Assembly (NCBI GenBank): GCA_003156695.1
Contig: PMHN01000197.1
Span: 6,376 to 13,176, forward strand
DNA length: 6,801 nucleotides
Reading direction: 5' to 3'
Origin: Gammaproteobacteria bacterium
Lineage (GTDB): Bacteria > Pseudomonadota > Gammaproteobacteria > Steroidobacterales > Steroidobacteraceae
This document shows, one piece after another, positions 1 to 6,295 of the stretch (positions within the stretch are counted from its first letter, which is position 1; each line of letters starts with the position of its first letter). The position numbers and the translations under genes were made by a program. The notes under the pieces are model-generated. The model made no database searches and was not told the origin of the DNA. It worked only from the letters and a program-made list of their open reading frames with translations.

Positions 1-54
1 CTTTGGCCGGCTGCGGCGGAGCGCACGCGGTTGGTTGGGCAGTCTTATCACGCC
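1..54. other. Left flank, no gene assigned
   Basis: This short stretch lies beyond the cysB stop. A plus-strand frame starting at base 2 stays open to a TAG at 56-58 and could be the tail of a gene converging on cysB, but 18 codons of arginine- and glycine-rich sequence are too few to identify. No hairpin followed by a T-run (intrinsic terminator for cysB) is visible here. Confidence 0.3.
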
Positions 55-1026
55 CTAGCGCTCCGGCAGCGCCATGTCAGTGAACATCCGTGCAACTTCC
101 TCCGCCGTTCCCGCCCGGTGGGCGCGCTCGACCAGCCGCCGGTCCAGGTGCGGCGCCAGCAACTGCGCGAATTCATACATGTACTTGCGCAACAGCGTGC
201 CGCGCCGAAATCCGATCCAGGTGGTGTGCGCGGGGAACAGGTGCGTGGCATCGATCGCCGCCAGATCTGCGTCATCACTGTCGAGCGCCATATGCGCGAC
301 GATGCCGACGCCGAGCCCCAGGCGCACGTAGGTCTTGATGACATCTGCGTCGCGGGCGGTGATGGCGATGTTCGGCACCAGCCCCGCCTTCGAGAAGGCT
401 TCGGGCAGCGATGAGGGGCCGCTGAAGCTGAACGTGTAGGTGATGAGCGGATGCGCCGCGAGTGCCTTGAGTGTCAGCCGGCCGCCGCGAGTCAATGCGT
501 GGCCCTGCGGGACGATGACCGTGCGGTGCCAGCGATAGCACGGCAGCAATGTCAGGTCGGCAAACAGGGCCTCCGAGCCGGTGGCGATGGCGCAGTCGAT
601 GCGATCATCCGCCACCATCTCCGCGATGTGCTCGGAGGTTCCCTGGTGCAGATTGAGCCGCACCTGCGGATAGCGTCCACGGAACACGCGGATCACCTCG
701 GGCAACACGTAGCGCGCCTGGGTGTGGGTGGTGCCGATCGACAGGCTCCCCCTGCCCTCATCGCGCAGCTCCGTCGACAGATCACGGATGCTCTGTGCCT
801 CCTGCAGGATCTTCATCCCCCGTTCAATGACCTGTTGCCCCGCGGGGGTGATGCGCGCGAGATTGCGCCCCTCGCGCACGAAGATCTGGAAGCCGAGCTC
901 GTCCTCGAGCAGCTTGATCTGCTTGCTCACGCCGGGCTGCGAGGTGTGCAGCTTCTGCGCCGCGGCGGTGATGTTGAGACCGTTCTGCGCGACCGCGGCC
1001 AGATAACGCAACTGATGCAACTTCAT
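55..1026 (-). CDS. cysB: CysB, LysR-type regulator of sulfur assimilation
   Basis: Transcriptional activator of cysteine-biosynthesis genes; in enteric bacteria it uses N-acetylserine/O-acetylserine as inducer and also represses its own gene. The 323-residue product matches the usual CysB length (324 in E. coli). The N-terminus (residues 1-60) is a LysR winged helix-turn-helix with the CysB-like stretch TSQPGVSKQI (28-37) and LEDELG. The effector domain follows from about residue 92. It has TTHTQARY (99-106), where Thr100, Thr102 and Gln103 correspond to the sulfate/effector contacts known from enteric CysB, then ITYTFSFSG (195-203) and DADVIKTYVRLGLGVG (226-241), both highly typical of CysB/Cbl. 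The known Thr202 contact is Ser here. The ATG at 1026 is preceded by a good Shine-Dalgarno and gives the family-standard MKLxQLRY start. It is divergent from cysH, which fits direct control of that operon. The paralogue Cbl is an alternative, but the context favours CysB. Confidence 0.95.
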   Translation of the reverse strand: MKLHQLRYLAAVAQNGLNITAAAQKLHTSQPGVSKQIKLLEDELGFQIFVREGRNLARITPAGQQVIERGMKILQEAQSIRDLSTELRDEGRGSLSIGTTHTQARYVLPEVIRVFRGRYPQVRLNLHQGTSEHIAEMVADDRIDCAIATGSEALFADLTLLPCYRWHRTVIVPQGHALTRGGRLTLKALAAHPLITYTFSFSGPSSLPEAFSKAGLVPNIAITARDADVIKTYVRLGLGVGIVAHMALDSDDADLAAIDATHLFPAHTTWIGFRRGTLLRKYMYEFAQLLAPHLDRRLVERAHRAGTAEEVARMFTDMALPER

Positions 1027-1033
1027 TCACGAG

Positions 1034-1039
1034 CCTTCC
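1034..1039 (-). promoter_or_regulatory. Ribosome binding site of cysB
   Basis: GGAAGG on the minus strand, seven bases before the ATG at 1026-1024. It supports that start and is one of only two clear Shine-Dalgarno sequences in the window. Confidence 0.7.
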
Positions 1040-1150
1040 AAGGGAACCACCTGCAGGCTACCGCCTTAGTGACCCGCCTGTCACCGCTCTATAACCACAG
1101 CGCACCCCTAAAGAAGCAATCCTTCGTTCAGTCCGCACTGCCCTCGTGGC

Positions 1151-1156
1151 TATAGT
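1151..1156 (+). promoter_or_regulatory. Possible cysH -10 element (TATAGT)
   Basis: TATAGT matches the sigma-70 -10 consensus at five of six positions and ends ten bases before the ATG at 1167. A poor -35 candidate, TTCAGT, lies eighteen bases upstream (1127-1132); a weak -35 is normal for an activator-dependent promoter. If used, transcription would begin very near the ATG and give a leaderless or near-leaderless mRNA. The alternative TATAAC at 1090-1095 would give a normal leader. Confidence 0.3.
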
Positions 1157-1166
1157 CGCTCGCACT

Positions 1167-1886
1167 ATGGCGGCACTCCTGTCACGGGAACTCAAGCAAA
1201 AGGCCACCGCGGTGCGGGTCGGACTTGCCGCGGCGTTGCGCCAGTACGGGCGGCTCATCTATTCAAACAGCCTCGGCGCCGAAGCAATCGTGCTGACGGA
1301 TATCATCTGGTCGCACGTGCCCGGGATAGATGTCTTCAGCATCGACACCGGTCGCCTGCACGAGGAAACCTACCAGCTGCTGGAGAAGCTGCAGCGGCGC
1401 TACCAGCAGCAGTTGCGCCTGGTGTACCCGGATGCGCAGGCGCTCGAGGGCCTGGTTGCGGCCCAGGGAGTCAACGGGTTCTACCGTAGCCTCCAGGCAC
1501 GGCTGGATTGCTGCCGGATCCGCAAGATCGAGCCCTTCAGGCGCGCCATCGCGGGCTTCCCGGCGTGGGTCACCGGCGTGCGCCGCGAGCAGTCCGCAGA
1601 CCGTGCGCACGGGCAAGGTGTCGAATGGGACGCGGAGCATGGCCTGTACAAGGTCAGTCCCCTGCTGGACTGGAGCGAGGCGGACGTCTGGCAGTACATC
1701 CGTGCCTATGGCCTGCCGTACAATCCGTTGCACGATCGTCAGTTCCCCAGCATCGGATGCTCACCGTGTACTCGGGCCATCCAGCCCGGCGAGAACCGCA
1801 GGGCGGGTCGCTGGTGGTGGGAACAACCGGAGTCGCGTGAATGCGGCCTGCACCCGAGAGTGCGCCCGGCGGCGCTGCCGGCCTGA
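1167..1886 (+). CDS. cysH: Adenylylsulfate (APS) reductase, thioredoxin-dependent, CysH family
   Basis: Cytoplasmic enzyme of assimilatory sulfate reduction that converts an activated sulfate to sulfite and AMP-type product with thioredoxin as reductant. Family landmarks, numbered from the ATG at 1167 (239 residues): the PP-loop-like SLGAEAIVLTD (35-45), DTGRLHEETY (60-69), TGVRREQS (136-143), SPLLDWSEADVW (164-175) and the C-terminal ECGLH with catalytic Cys226. Two extra cysteine pairs, Cys115-Cys116 (LDCCRIRK) and Cys198/Cys201 (GCSPCTRA), are the [4Fe-4S] ligands that mark APS-using enzymes rather than PAPS reductases. The pathway here should therefore need no APS kinase for this step. 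A GTG at 1146 would add seven residues, but neither start has a Shine-Dalgarno; I prefer the ATG because the added residues match nothing typical. It is first in the cys operon, 17 bases before cysG. The short Ala/Pro/Arg tail after ECGLH is unremarkable. Confidence 0.95.
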   Translation: MAALLSRELKQKATAVRVGLAAALRQYGRLIYSNSLGAEAIVLTDIIWSHVPGIDVFSIDTGRLHEETYQLLEKLQRRYQQQLRLVYPDAQALEGLVAAQGVNGFYRSLQARLDCCRIRKIEPFRRAIAGFPAWVTGVRREQSADRAHGQGVEWDAEHGLYKVSPLLDWSEADVWQYIRAYGLPYNPLHDRQFPSIGCSPCTRAIQPGENRRAGRWWWEQPESRECGLHPRVRPAALPA

Positions 1887-1903
1887 GCGGCGCACGCGCG
1901 CGC

Positions 1904-3346
1904 ATGGATTACCTGCCGGTATTTCTGCGGCTTGATGGGCGACCTGCGCTCATCGTGGGCGGCGGCCGCGTCGCCGCCCGCAAGGTTGCATGGCTGGTGC
2001 GGGCCGGCGCGCGCGTCACGGTGGTCGCGCCAGGAATGCACACGGACCTCGAGGCGTGCATCAACCGCGCTGAGTGCGCGCATCTGCAGCGCGGCTTCGA
2101 ACCTGGACAGCTCGCGGGCATGGCACTCGTGGTTGCCGCGACCGACGATCGCGCCGTCAACGTGGCCGTATCGGACGCTGCGCGTCAGCGCAATATTCCG
2201 GTAAACGTCGTGGACTCACCCGAGCTGTCGACGTTTATCTTCCCGGCCATCATCGATCGCTCACCGATTCTCGTCGCGGTGAGCTCCGCAGGCGCTGCCC
2301 CCGTGCTCGCGCGCCGCGTGCGCGAGCAGATCGAAGCGCTGCTGCCGGCGCGCCTGGGAAGGCTCGCGCGTTTCATGGGCGAGCGGCGCGGGGATGTCCA
2401 GAAGGCCTTAGGGTTCCTGGCACGGCGCGCCTTCTGGGAGCGCATTGTCACCGGCGCTACCGCAACCCGTGTTCTCGCCGGCAACGAGGCGGGCGCGGCC
2501 AGTGCCTTTGCCAGCGAACTGCGGACCTCGCAGCTCACGAGCTGCGCCACCGGCGCCAGCGGCAGCGGCGAGGTCTATCTCATTGGCTCAGGTCCCGGCG
2601 ACCCGGACCTGCTGACGCTGCGCGCTCTGCAGCTCCTGCAGCAGGCCGATGTCATTCTGTACGACCGGCTGGTTCCGGATGCGATCCTGGAGCGCGCGCG
2701 CCGCGACGCCGAGCGCATTGCGGTGGGCAAGGAAGTGGGTGATCGCACGCAGCAGCAACGCATTCATCAACTGCTGCTGCAGTTCGCCGCCGCCGGCAAG
2801 CGTGTCGCACGGCTGAAGGGCGGGGATCCGTTTGTCTTCGGGCGCGGCGGTGAAGAGATCGAGCTTCTGGCCGCGCACAACATTCCGTACATCGTGGTGC
2901 CGGGCATCACCGCGGCGCTGGCCGCGGCGGCCTGCGCGGAAATTCCCCTCACCCATCGGCGGCTTGCGCACAGCGTGACCTTCGTCACCGGTCATGCCGT
3001 CGGGGACACGCAGCTCGACTGGCAGGCGCTCGCGGCGCTGCACCACACGGTGGTGTTCTACATGGGTCTCGCGCAATTGCCCGCGATCGTCGCCAGGCTG
3101 CGCGCCGCCGGCGCGCGCGCCGACCACCCTGCGGCCGTTATCGAACGTGCCGCCCTGCCGGGTCAGCGCGTGCTGCGCGCCGAGTTGCAGCACATCGCAG
3201 CCCTGGCTGCGGGCGAGCAGGTGGCGCCGCCGGCGCTCCTCATCGTTGGCGCGGTCGCCGCCTTTTCCGCCGCCGATGCACTGCCCCGGCTCGCCGCGCC
3301 GCTGTCGGCAAAGGTGACCAACCCGCCCGCGGAGGCATTGGCATGA
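1904..3346 (+). CDS. cysG: Siroheme synthase CysG (trifunctional)
   Basis: Makes siroheme from uroporphyrinogen III: two SAM-dependent methylations to precorrin-2, NAD-dependent oxidation to sirohydrochlorin, then iron insertion. Siroheme serves assimilatory sulfite (and nitrite) reductase. The 480-residue protein has the full fused architecture. The N-terminal dehydrogenase/ferrochelatase domain carries the NAD-binding [11 protein letters not shown] (17-27), Asp104 in NVVDSP and Ser128 in [12 protein letters not shown]; both fall at the same residue numbers as the key residues of the enteric enzyme. After a glycine/serine-rich linker near 210-222, the methyltransferase domain carries [14 protein letters not shown] (228-241), YDRLV (253-257), VGKEVGDR (274-281), [15 protein letters not shown] (304-318), VPGITAA (332-338) and FYMGL (385-389). 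The ATG at 1904 gives the canonical MDxLPxF start. The frame is open upstream to an ATG at 1841 inside cysH, but those extra residues match nothing in the family. The last four bases overlap cysK, indicating translational coupling. No clear Shine-Dalgarno is seen. Confidence 0.97.
   Translation: MDYLPVFLRLDGRPALIVGGGRVAARKVAWLVRAGARVTVVAPGMHTDLEACINRAECAHLQRGFEPGQLAGMALVVAATDDRAVNVAVSDAARQRNIPVNVVDSPELSTFIFPAIIDRSPILVAVSSAGAAPVLARRVREQIEALLPARLGRLARFMGERRGDVQKALGFLARRAFWERIVTGATATRVLAGNEAGAASAFASELRTSQLTSCATGASGSGEVYLIGSGPGDPDLLTLRALQLLQQADVILYDRLVPDAILERARRDAERIAVGKEVGDRTQQQRIHQLLLQFAAAGKRVARLKGGDPFVFGRGGEEIELLAAHNIPYIVVPGITAALAAAACAEIPLTHRRLAHSVTFVTGHAVGDTQLDWQALAALHHTVVFYMGLAQLPAIVARLRAAGARADHPAAVIERAALPGQRVLRAELQHIAALAAGEQVAPPALLIVGAVAAFSAADALPRLAAPLSAKVTNPPAEALA
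3331..3335 (+). promoter_or_regulatory. Ribosome binding site of cysK inside cysG
   Basis: GGAGG, seven bases before the cysK ATG at 3343 and within the last codons of cysG. It is the strongest Shine-Dalgarno in the window. It confirms the cysK start and suggests that cysK is translated efficiently by its own initiation as well as by coupling through the ATGA overlap. Confidence 0.8.
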
Positions 3347-4374
3347 ACGTTGTCGACGGCTTTGCCGGCTCGGTCGGCAATACCCCGCTCGTACGCTTAC
3401 TTGGCGTGAGCGCGGAGACCGGCTGCGAGATCCTCGGCAAGGCCGAATTCATGAATCCTGGCGGCTCGGTCAAGGACCGCGCGGCGCTCGCCATCATTCT
3501 CAACGCCGAGCGCGGCGGCACACTCAGCGCCGGCGGTACGGTTGTTGAGGGCACCGCCGGCAACACCGGTGTTGGACTTGCCCACGTTTGCAACGCGCGC
3601 GGCTATCGGTGCGTAATCGTCATGCCGGACAATCAGTCCCCGGAGAAGTACCGGCTGCTGGAGACGCTTGGCGCCGAGGTGCATCCCGTGCCCGCGGTCC
3701 CCTACAGCAACCCCAACCAGTATCAGAAGGTGGCCCAGCGGCTCGCGGCCTCCCTTCCCAATGCCATCTGGTCCAACCAATTCGACAACACGGCGAACCG
3801 CGACACCCACTCGCGCACCACCGGGCCTGAGATCTGGGCGCAGACGCAGGGCCGCGTGGATGCCTTTGTGGCAGCGACCGGCACCGGCGGCACGCTGGCT
3901 GGAGTCGCCTGGTATCTGAAATCACGGCGGCGGGAAATCCGCTGTGTGTTGGCCGACCCCCCCGGCAGCAGCCTGTACGAGTACATCCGCAGCGGCACGC
4001 TCAAGGCGACGGGAAGCAGCTCCATCACCGAGGGCATTGGCATCGGCCGGGTTACCGCAAACCTGGCGGGCGCGCCCATCGACGACGCGCTGCATATCGA
4101 GGATGCCGAGACTGTCGCCTGCGTGTACCGGCTGCTGCGCGAGGAGGGTCTGTTCCTCGGCAGCACCAGCGGGATCAATGTTGCCGCCGCGGTGCGGGTG
4201 GCGCGCCAACTCGGTCCCGGTCACACCGTGGTCACGGTTCTGTGTGACGGCGGGGCGCGGTACCAGTCGCGTCTCTTCAACCGCGAGTGGCTGCAAAGCA
4301 AGGGGCTCGCAGACCACACCGGCATGCCTCCGGGGCAGGACCCCCTCTCCCTCGCGCGGGCACTGGTTGCCTGA
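3343..4374 (+). CDS. cysK: Cysteine synthase (O-acetylserine sulfhydrylase)
   Basis: PLP-dependent enzyme joining sulfide to O-acetylserine to give cysteine, the last step of the pathway this operon serves. The 343 residues show the fold type II pattern. Schiff-base Lys44 lies in NPGGSVKDRAA (38-48). The substrate loop is EGTAGNTG (69-76) and the phosphate-binding loop TGTGGTLAG (179-187). DTHSRTTGPEIW (154-165) and GSTSGIN (273-279) are also typical. Near the C-terminus CDGGARYQSRLF (301-312) replaces the LPSSGERY of enteric CysK. Together with EGTAGNTG, this places it in a CysK-like subgroup common in other proteobacteria; this placement is from memory of the family. A CysM-like (thiosulfate-using) activity cannot be excluded, and a cystathionine beta-synthase role is less likely because there is no CBS domain and the neighbours are sulfur-assimilation genes. 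It starts on the ATGA overlap with cysG. The final 18 residues or so are a nondescript extension. Confidence 0.92.
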   Translation: MNVVDGFAGSVGNTPLVRLLGVSAETGCEILGKAEFMNPGGSVKDRAALAIILNAERGGTLSAGGTVVEGTAGNTGVGLAHVCNARGYRCVIVMPDNQSPEKYRLLETLGAEVHPVPAVPYSNPNQYQKVAQRLAASLPNAIWSNQFDNTANRDTHSRTTGPEIWAQTQGRVDAFVAATGTGGTLAGVAWYLKSRRREIRCVLADPPGSSLYEYIRSGTLKATGSSSITEGIGIGRVTANLAGAPIDDALHIEDAETVACVYRLLREEGLFLGSTSGINVAAAVRVARQLGPGHTVVTVLCDGGARYQSRLFNREWLQSKGLADHTGMPPGQDPLSLARALVA

Positions 4375-4458
4375 CACGGTTATAGCGGCGCAGGGCCCCA
4401 CCGGCACCGCCCCGCTCTGGCCTGCGTCGAGTCTCTCGTGAGACAGTTCGCGGTGCTC
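4375..4458 (+). promoter_or_regulatory. cysK-modB gap with small hairpin
   Basis: This is the only break of more than 20 bases between plus-strand genes, so modBC could have its own promoter or be read through from cysK. No hairpin with a T-run is seen, so there is no evidence of an intrinsic terminator. GTCTC-TCGT-GAGAC (4431-4444) is a perfect five-base stem with a four-base loop, fourteen bases before the modB ATG and covering the alternative GTG start at 4438. TATAGCG at 4381-4387 resembles one half (TATAnCG) of the enteric ModE operator but lacks a partner half. Function is not established for either. Confidence 0.3.
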
Positions 4459-5154
4459 ATGAATGATCTCTTGAACTCCGCCGAGCTCGATGCCTTACGG
4501 CTCAGCCTCGAGGTGGCCACGCGCAGTGTCGCTTTCAGTCTGCCGGTCGCGGTCTTGATTGCGTGGGTGCTGACACGCACCCGCTTCTTCGGCCGCATGC
4601 TGCTCGATGCCTTCGTCCATCTGCCGCTGGTTCTGCCGCCCGTTGCGGTCGGCTACACGCTGTTGTTGTTGTTTGGAACGCGCGGCCCCATCGGTGGGTG
4701 GCTGCGGGCGCACTTCGGGATCGAGCTCCCCTTCACCACCGCGGGCGCGGCGATCGCGACCGCGGTCATGACCTTTCCCTTATTGGTGCGTGCCATCCGC
4801 CTGTCCCTCGACAACGTCGACCCGGGGCTGGAGGCGGCGGCCCGCACTCTCGGCGCAGGACCCGTGGATCGCTTCTTTTCAGTCACATTGCCGCTGATGC
4901 TCCCGGGGATATTGGCTGGCGCGGTCACCGCGTTCGCGGCCGGCCTGGGAGAATTTGGCGCGGTGATCACCTTCGCCGCCAACGTGCCCGGTGTGACGCG
5001 CACCCTGCCGCTGGCGCTGTACACGGCCATGCAGTCACCGACCGGCGACGCCACGGCGCTGCATCTCGCCGTGTTGTCGTTCCTCCTGGGTCTCGCGGGC
5101 CTGCTGGCGGCGGAACTGGTGGTGCGCCGCGTACGGCGCTTTGTGGGCCGCTGA
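4459..5154 (+). CDS. modB: ModB, molybdate ABC transporter permease
   Basis: Inner-membrane subunit of the molybdate (possibly tungstate) importer; it works as a dimer with two ModC ATPases and a periplasmic ModA. The 231 residues have about five hydrophobic spans, near 18-40, 50-73, 94-116, 147-166 and 203-222. HLPLVLPPVAVGY (54-66) is a ModB hallmark. The cytoplasmic coupling (EAA) loop is seen as EAAARTLGAGPVDRFF (125-140) followed by LPLMLPGI. GLGEFGAVITFAANVPGVTRTL (162-183) is the conserved block also typical of ModB. I chose the ATG at 4459 because its N-terminus aligns in length with E. coli ModB; a GTG at 4438 would add seven residues and sits in a hairpin. Neither has a good Shine-Dalgarno. 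It is followed one base after the stop by modC. The related sulfate permeases CysT/CysW are an alternative family, but the modC partner with a Mop-like domain argues for molybdate. Confidence 0.93.
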   Translation: MNDLLNSAELDALRLSLEVATRSVAFSLPVAVLIAWVLTRTRFFGRMLLDAFVHLPLVLPPVAVGYTLLLLFGTRGPIGGWLRAHFGIELPFTTAGAAIATAVMTFPLLVRAIRLSLDNVDPGLEAAARTLGAGPVDRFFSVTLPLMLPGILAGAVTAFAAGLGEFGAVITFAANVPGVTRTLPLALYTAMQSPTGDATALHLAVLSFLLGLAGLLAAELVVRRVRRFVGR

Positions 5155-5155
5155 C

Positions 5156-6295
5156 ATGCTGCGCGTCTCGGTTCTCAAGCGGCGTGCGGATTTCACCCTG
5201 CAAGCGGCCTTTACTGCGCCCACACCGGGAGTCACCGCACTCTTCGGCCGCTCCGGCAGCGGCAAGACCACACTCGTGGATATCATCTCCGGGCTCCTGC
5301 CGCCGGACGAGGGCGAGATCCGGCTGGGTGACACGCTGCTTACCGACACGCGGCAGGCGGTGAGTGTACCGGTCGAACGGCGGCGCATCGGCTACATGTT
5401 CCAGGATCCGCGTTTGTTCCCGCATCTGAGCGTCGAGGGAAACCTGCGCTACGGCGCGACCCGTGCCGGGCCTGCGACACCGGTGGTCGTATTCGAGGAG
5501 GTCGTGAGCCTTTTAGGCCTGAGCGCGCTGCTGCAACGACGCCCACAGGGACTCTCCGGCGGCGAAAAGCAGCGGGTCGCCCTCGGCCGGGCGCTACTGT
5601 CGCAACCGCAGCTGCTGCTCCTGGACGAACCGCTGGGATCGCTCGATGTCGCCCGGCGCCAGGAGGTGCTGCCGTACCTGGAAGCGCTGCGCGACCGGTT
5701 GTCGATTCCGATGGTGTACGTCAGTCACGAGTTCGAGGAAGTGCTGCGCCTGGCGACGCACCTGGTGCTGCTCGATGCAGGACGTGTGGTCGCCGAGGGC
5801 ACGGTGAGCGAGATGAGCCTGCGTCCTGAGCTGCGCGCAATCATCGGCCCCGATCTGGCGGGCTCGGTGCTCGACGGTGTGGTCACGGCCGTGAATACGA
5901 CGCTGGGAGTGACGGACGTGGCGGTCGGCTCCGGCACGCTGCGCCTCTCGCTGCGCGATGCCGTCCCCGGCACGCGCCTGCGACTGCAGCTCCTGGCGCG
6001 CGATGTCATCCTCGCGACGCGCGCAATTGATGGCCTGAGCGTGCGCAATGCCGTGTGCGGCACGATCACCGAAATTTCACCGGACGTTGAGGACACGGTG
6101 CTCGTCAGCGTCGACATCGGCGGCGCGATCGTAGTGGCGCGCATCACGCGCGCGGCGCTCGCGGCCCTGCGACTTCACACCGGGCAGCCGGTATGGGCGC
6201 TCATGAAGGCGGTATCGATGCGCGGACACGCGTTCCGCACGCCCGCCCCCCCGGAACCTACGCGTCCGGAACCGCCTTTTCGCTCACCATCGTGA
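5156..6295 (+). CDS. modC: ModC, molybdate ABC transporter ATP-binding protein
   Basis: Cytoplasmic ATPase powering molybdate import through ModB. It has 379 residues from the ATG at 5156. The ABC domain carries Walker A GRSGSGKTT (31-39), Q-loop Gln83 in MFQDPRLFPH, signature LSGGEKQR (133-140), Walker B LLLLDEP (153-159), D-loop GSLD (161-164) and switch His191. A regulatory C-terminal TOBE/Mop domain follows; SVRNAVCGTI (295-304) and ALMKAVSM (348-355) match the oxyanion-binding fold that distinguishes ModC from sulfate-type CysA. After it comes a tail rich in proline, roughly residues 358-379, which most ModC proteins lack; its last dozen codons overlap paaZ on the other strand. A TTG at 5141 is in frame but inside modB. 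The ATG follows the modB stop by one base, so translation is probably coupled; no distinct Shine-Dalgarno is seen. No modA is in the window. Confidence 0.95.
   Translation: MLRVSVLKRRADFTLQAAFTAPTPGVTALFGRSGSGKTTLVDIISGLLPPDEGEIRLGDTLLTDTRQAVSVPVERRRIGYMFQDPRLFPHLSVEGNLRYGATRAGPATPVVVFEEVVSLLGLSALLQRRPQGLSGGEKQRVALGRALLSQPQLLLLDEPLGSLDVARRQEVLPYLEALRDRLSIPMVYVSHEFEEVLRLATHLVLLDAGRVVAEGTVSEMSLRPELRAIIGPDLAGSVLDGVVTAVNTTLGVTDVAVGSGTLRLSLRDAVPGTRLRLQLLARDVILATRAIDGLSVRNAVCGTITEISPDVEDTVLVSVDIGGAIVVARITRAALAALRLHTGQPVWALMKAVSMRGHAFRTPAPPEPTRPEPPFRSPS
6251..6273 (+). repeat. Short in-frame direct repeat CCGGAACC x2
   Basis: The octamer CCGGAACC occurs at 6251-6258 and 6266-6273, exactly fifteen bases apart, so it repeats the residues Pro-Glu-Pro in the modC tail (PEPTRPEPP). 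It spans the paaZ stop codon at 6258-6260. It looks like a local duplication that lengthened the modC tail; chance is possible at this size. Confidence 0.45.

Larger units (their letters stand above)
1027..1166. promoter_or_regulatory. Divergent cysB/cysH control region
   Basis: These 140 bases separate two genes transcribed away from each other and must carry both promoters. CysB is expected to act here, as LysR proteins commonly regulate a divergent neighbour. The stretch is more AT-rich in places than the flanking genes. TCTATAAC at 1088-1095 offers a -10-like TATAAC on the plus strand and TATAGA on the minus strand, the latter with TTCTTT sixteen bases upstream, so the two promoters may overlap. 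Small dyads are GTGAC-N6-GTCAC (1069-1084), GAAG-N5-CTTC (1113-1125) and CAGT-N4-ACTG (1129-1140). I cannot assign any of them confidently as the CysB site, because CysB sites are degenerate. That the region is regulatory is well supported by position; the exact elements are inference. Confidence 0.65.

Noticed and set aside
451..1155. Plus-strand 234-codon open frame opposite cysB
   Set aside because: It is antisense to a clearly conserved CysB, has no recognisable domain, and is the usual shadow frame of GC-rich codon use.
1841..1903. Longer CysG starting at the ATG at 1841, overlapping cysH by 46 bases
   Set aside because: The extra 21 residues resemble nothing at the CysG N-terminus, whereas the ATG at 1904 gives the canonical MDxLPxF start.
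2588..3193. Minus-strand 201-codon frame opposite cysG, and similar long antisense frames opposite cysH, cysK and modC
   Set aside because: All lie within well-conserved genes and show arginine- and alanine-rich, motif-free translations; there is no ribosome binding site or coding evidence.
4381..4387. ModE operator upstream of modB
   Set aside because: Only one half-site-like TATAGCG is present, with no inverted partner at the expected spacing, so it is not listed as a separate site.
4375..4458. Molybdenum-cofactor riboswitch or attenuator before modB
   Set aside because: The gap is only 84 bases and shows one small stem, too little for a Moco-type riboswitch fold.
4438..4458. GTG at 4438 as the modB start
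   Set aside because: No Shine-Dalgarno, it lies in a hairpin, and the ATG at 4459 matches the usual ModB N-terminal length; not fully excluded.
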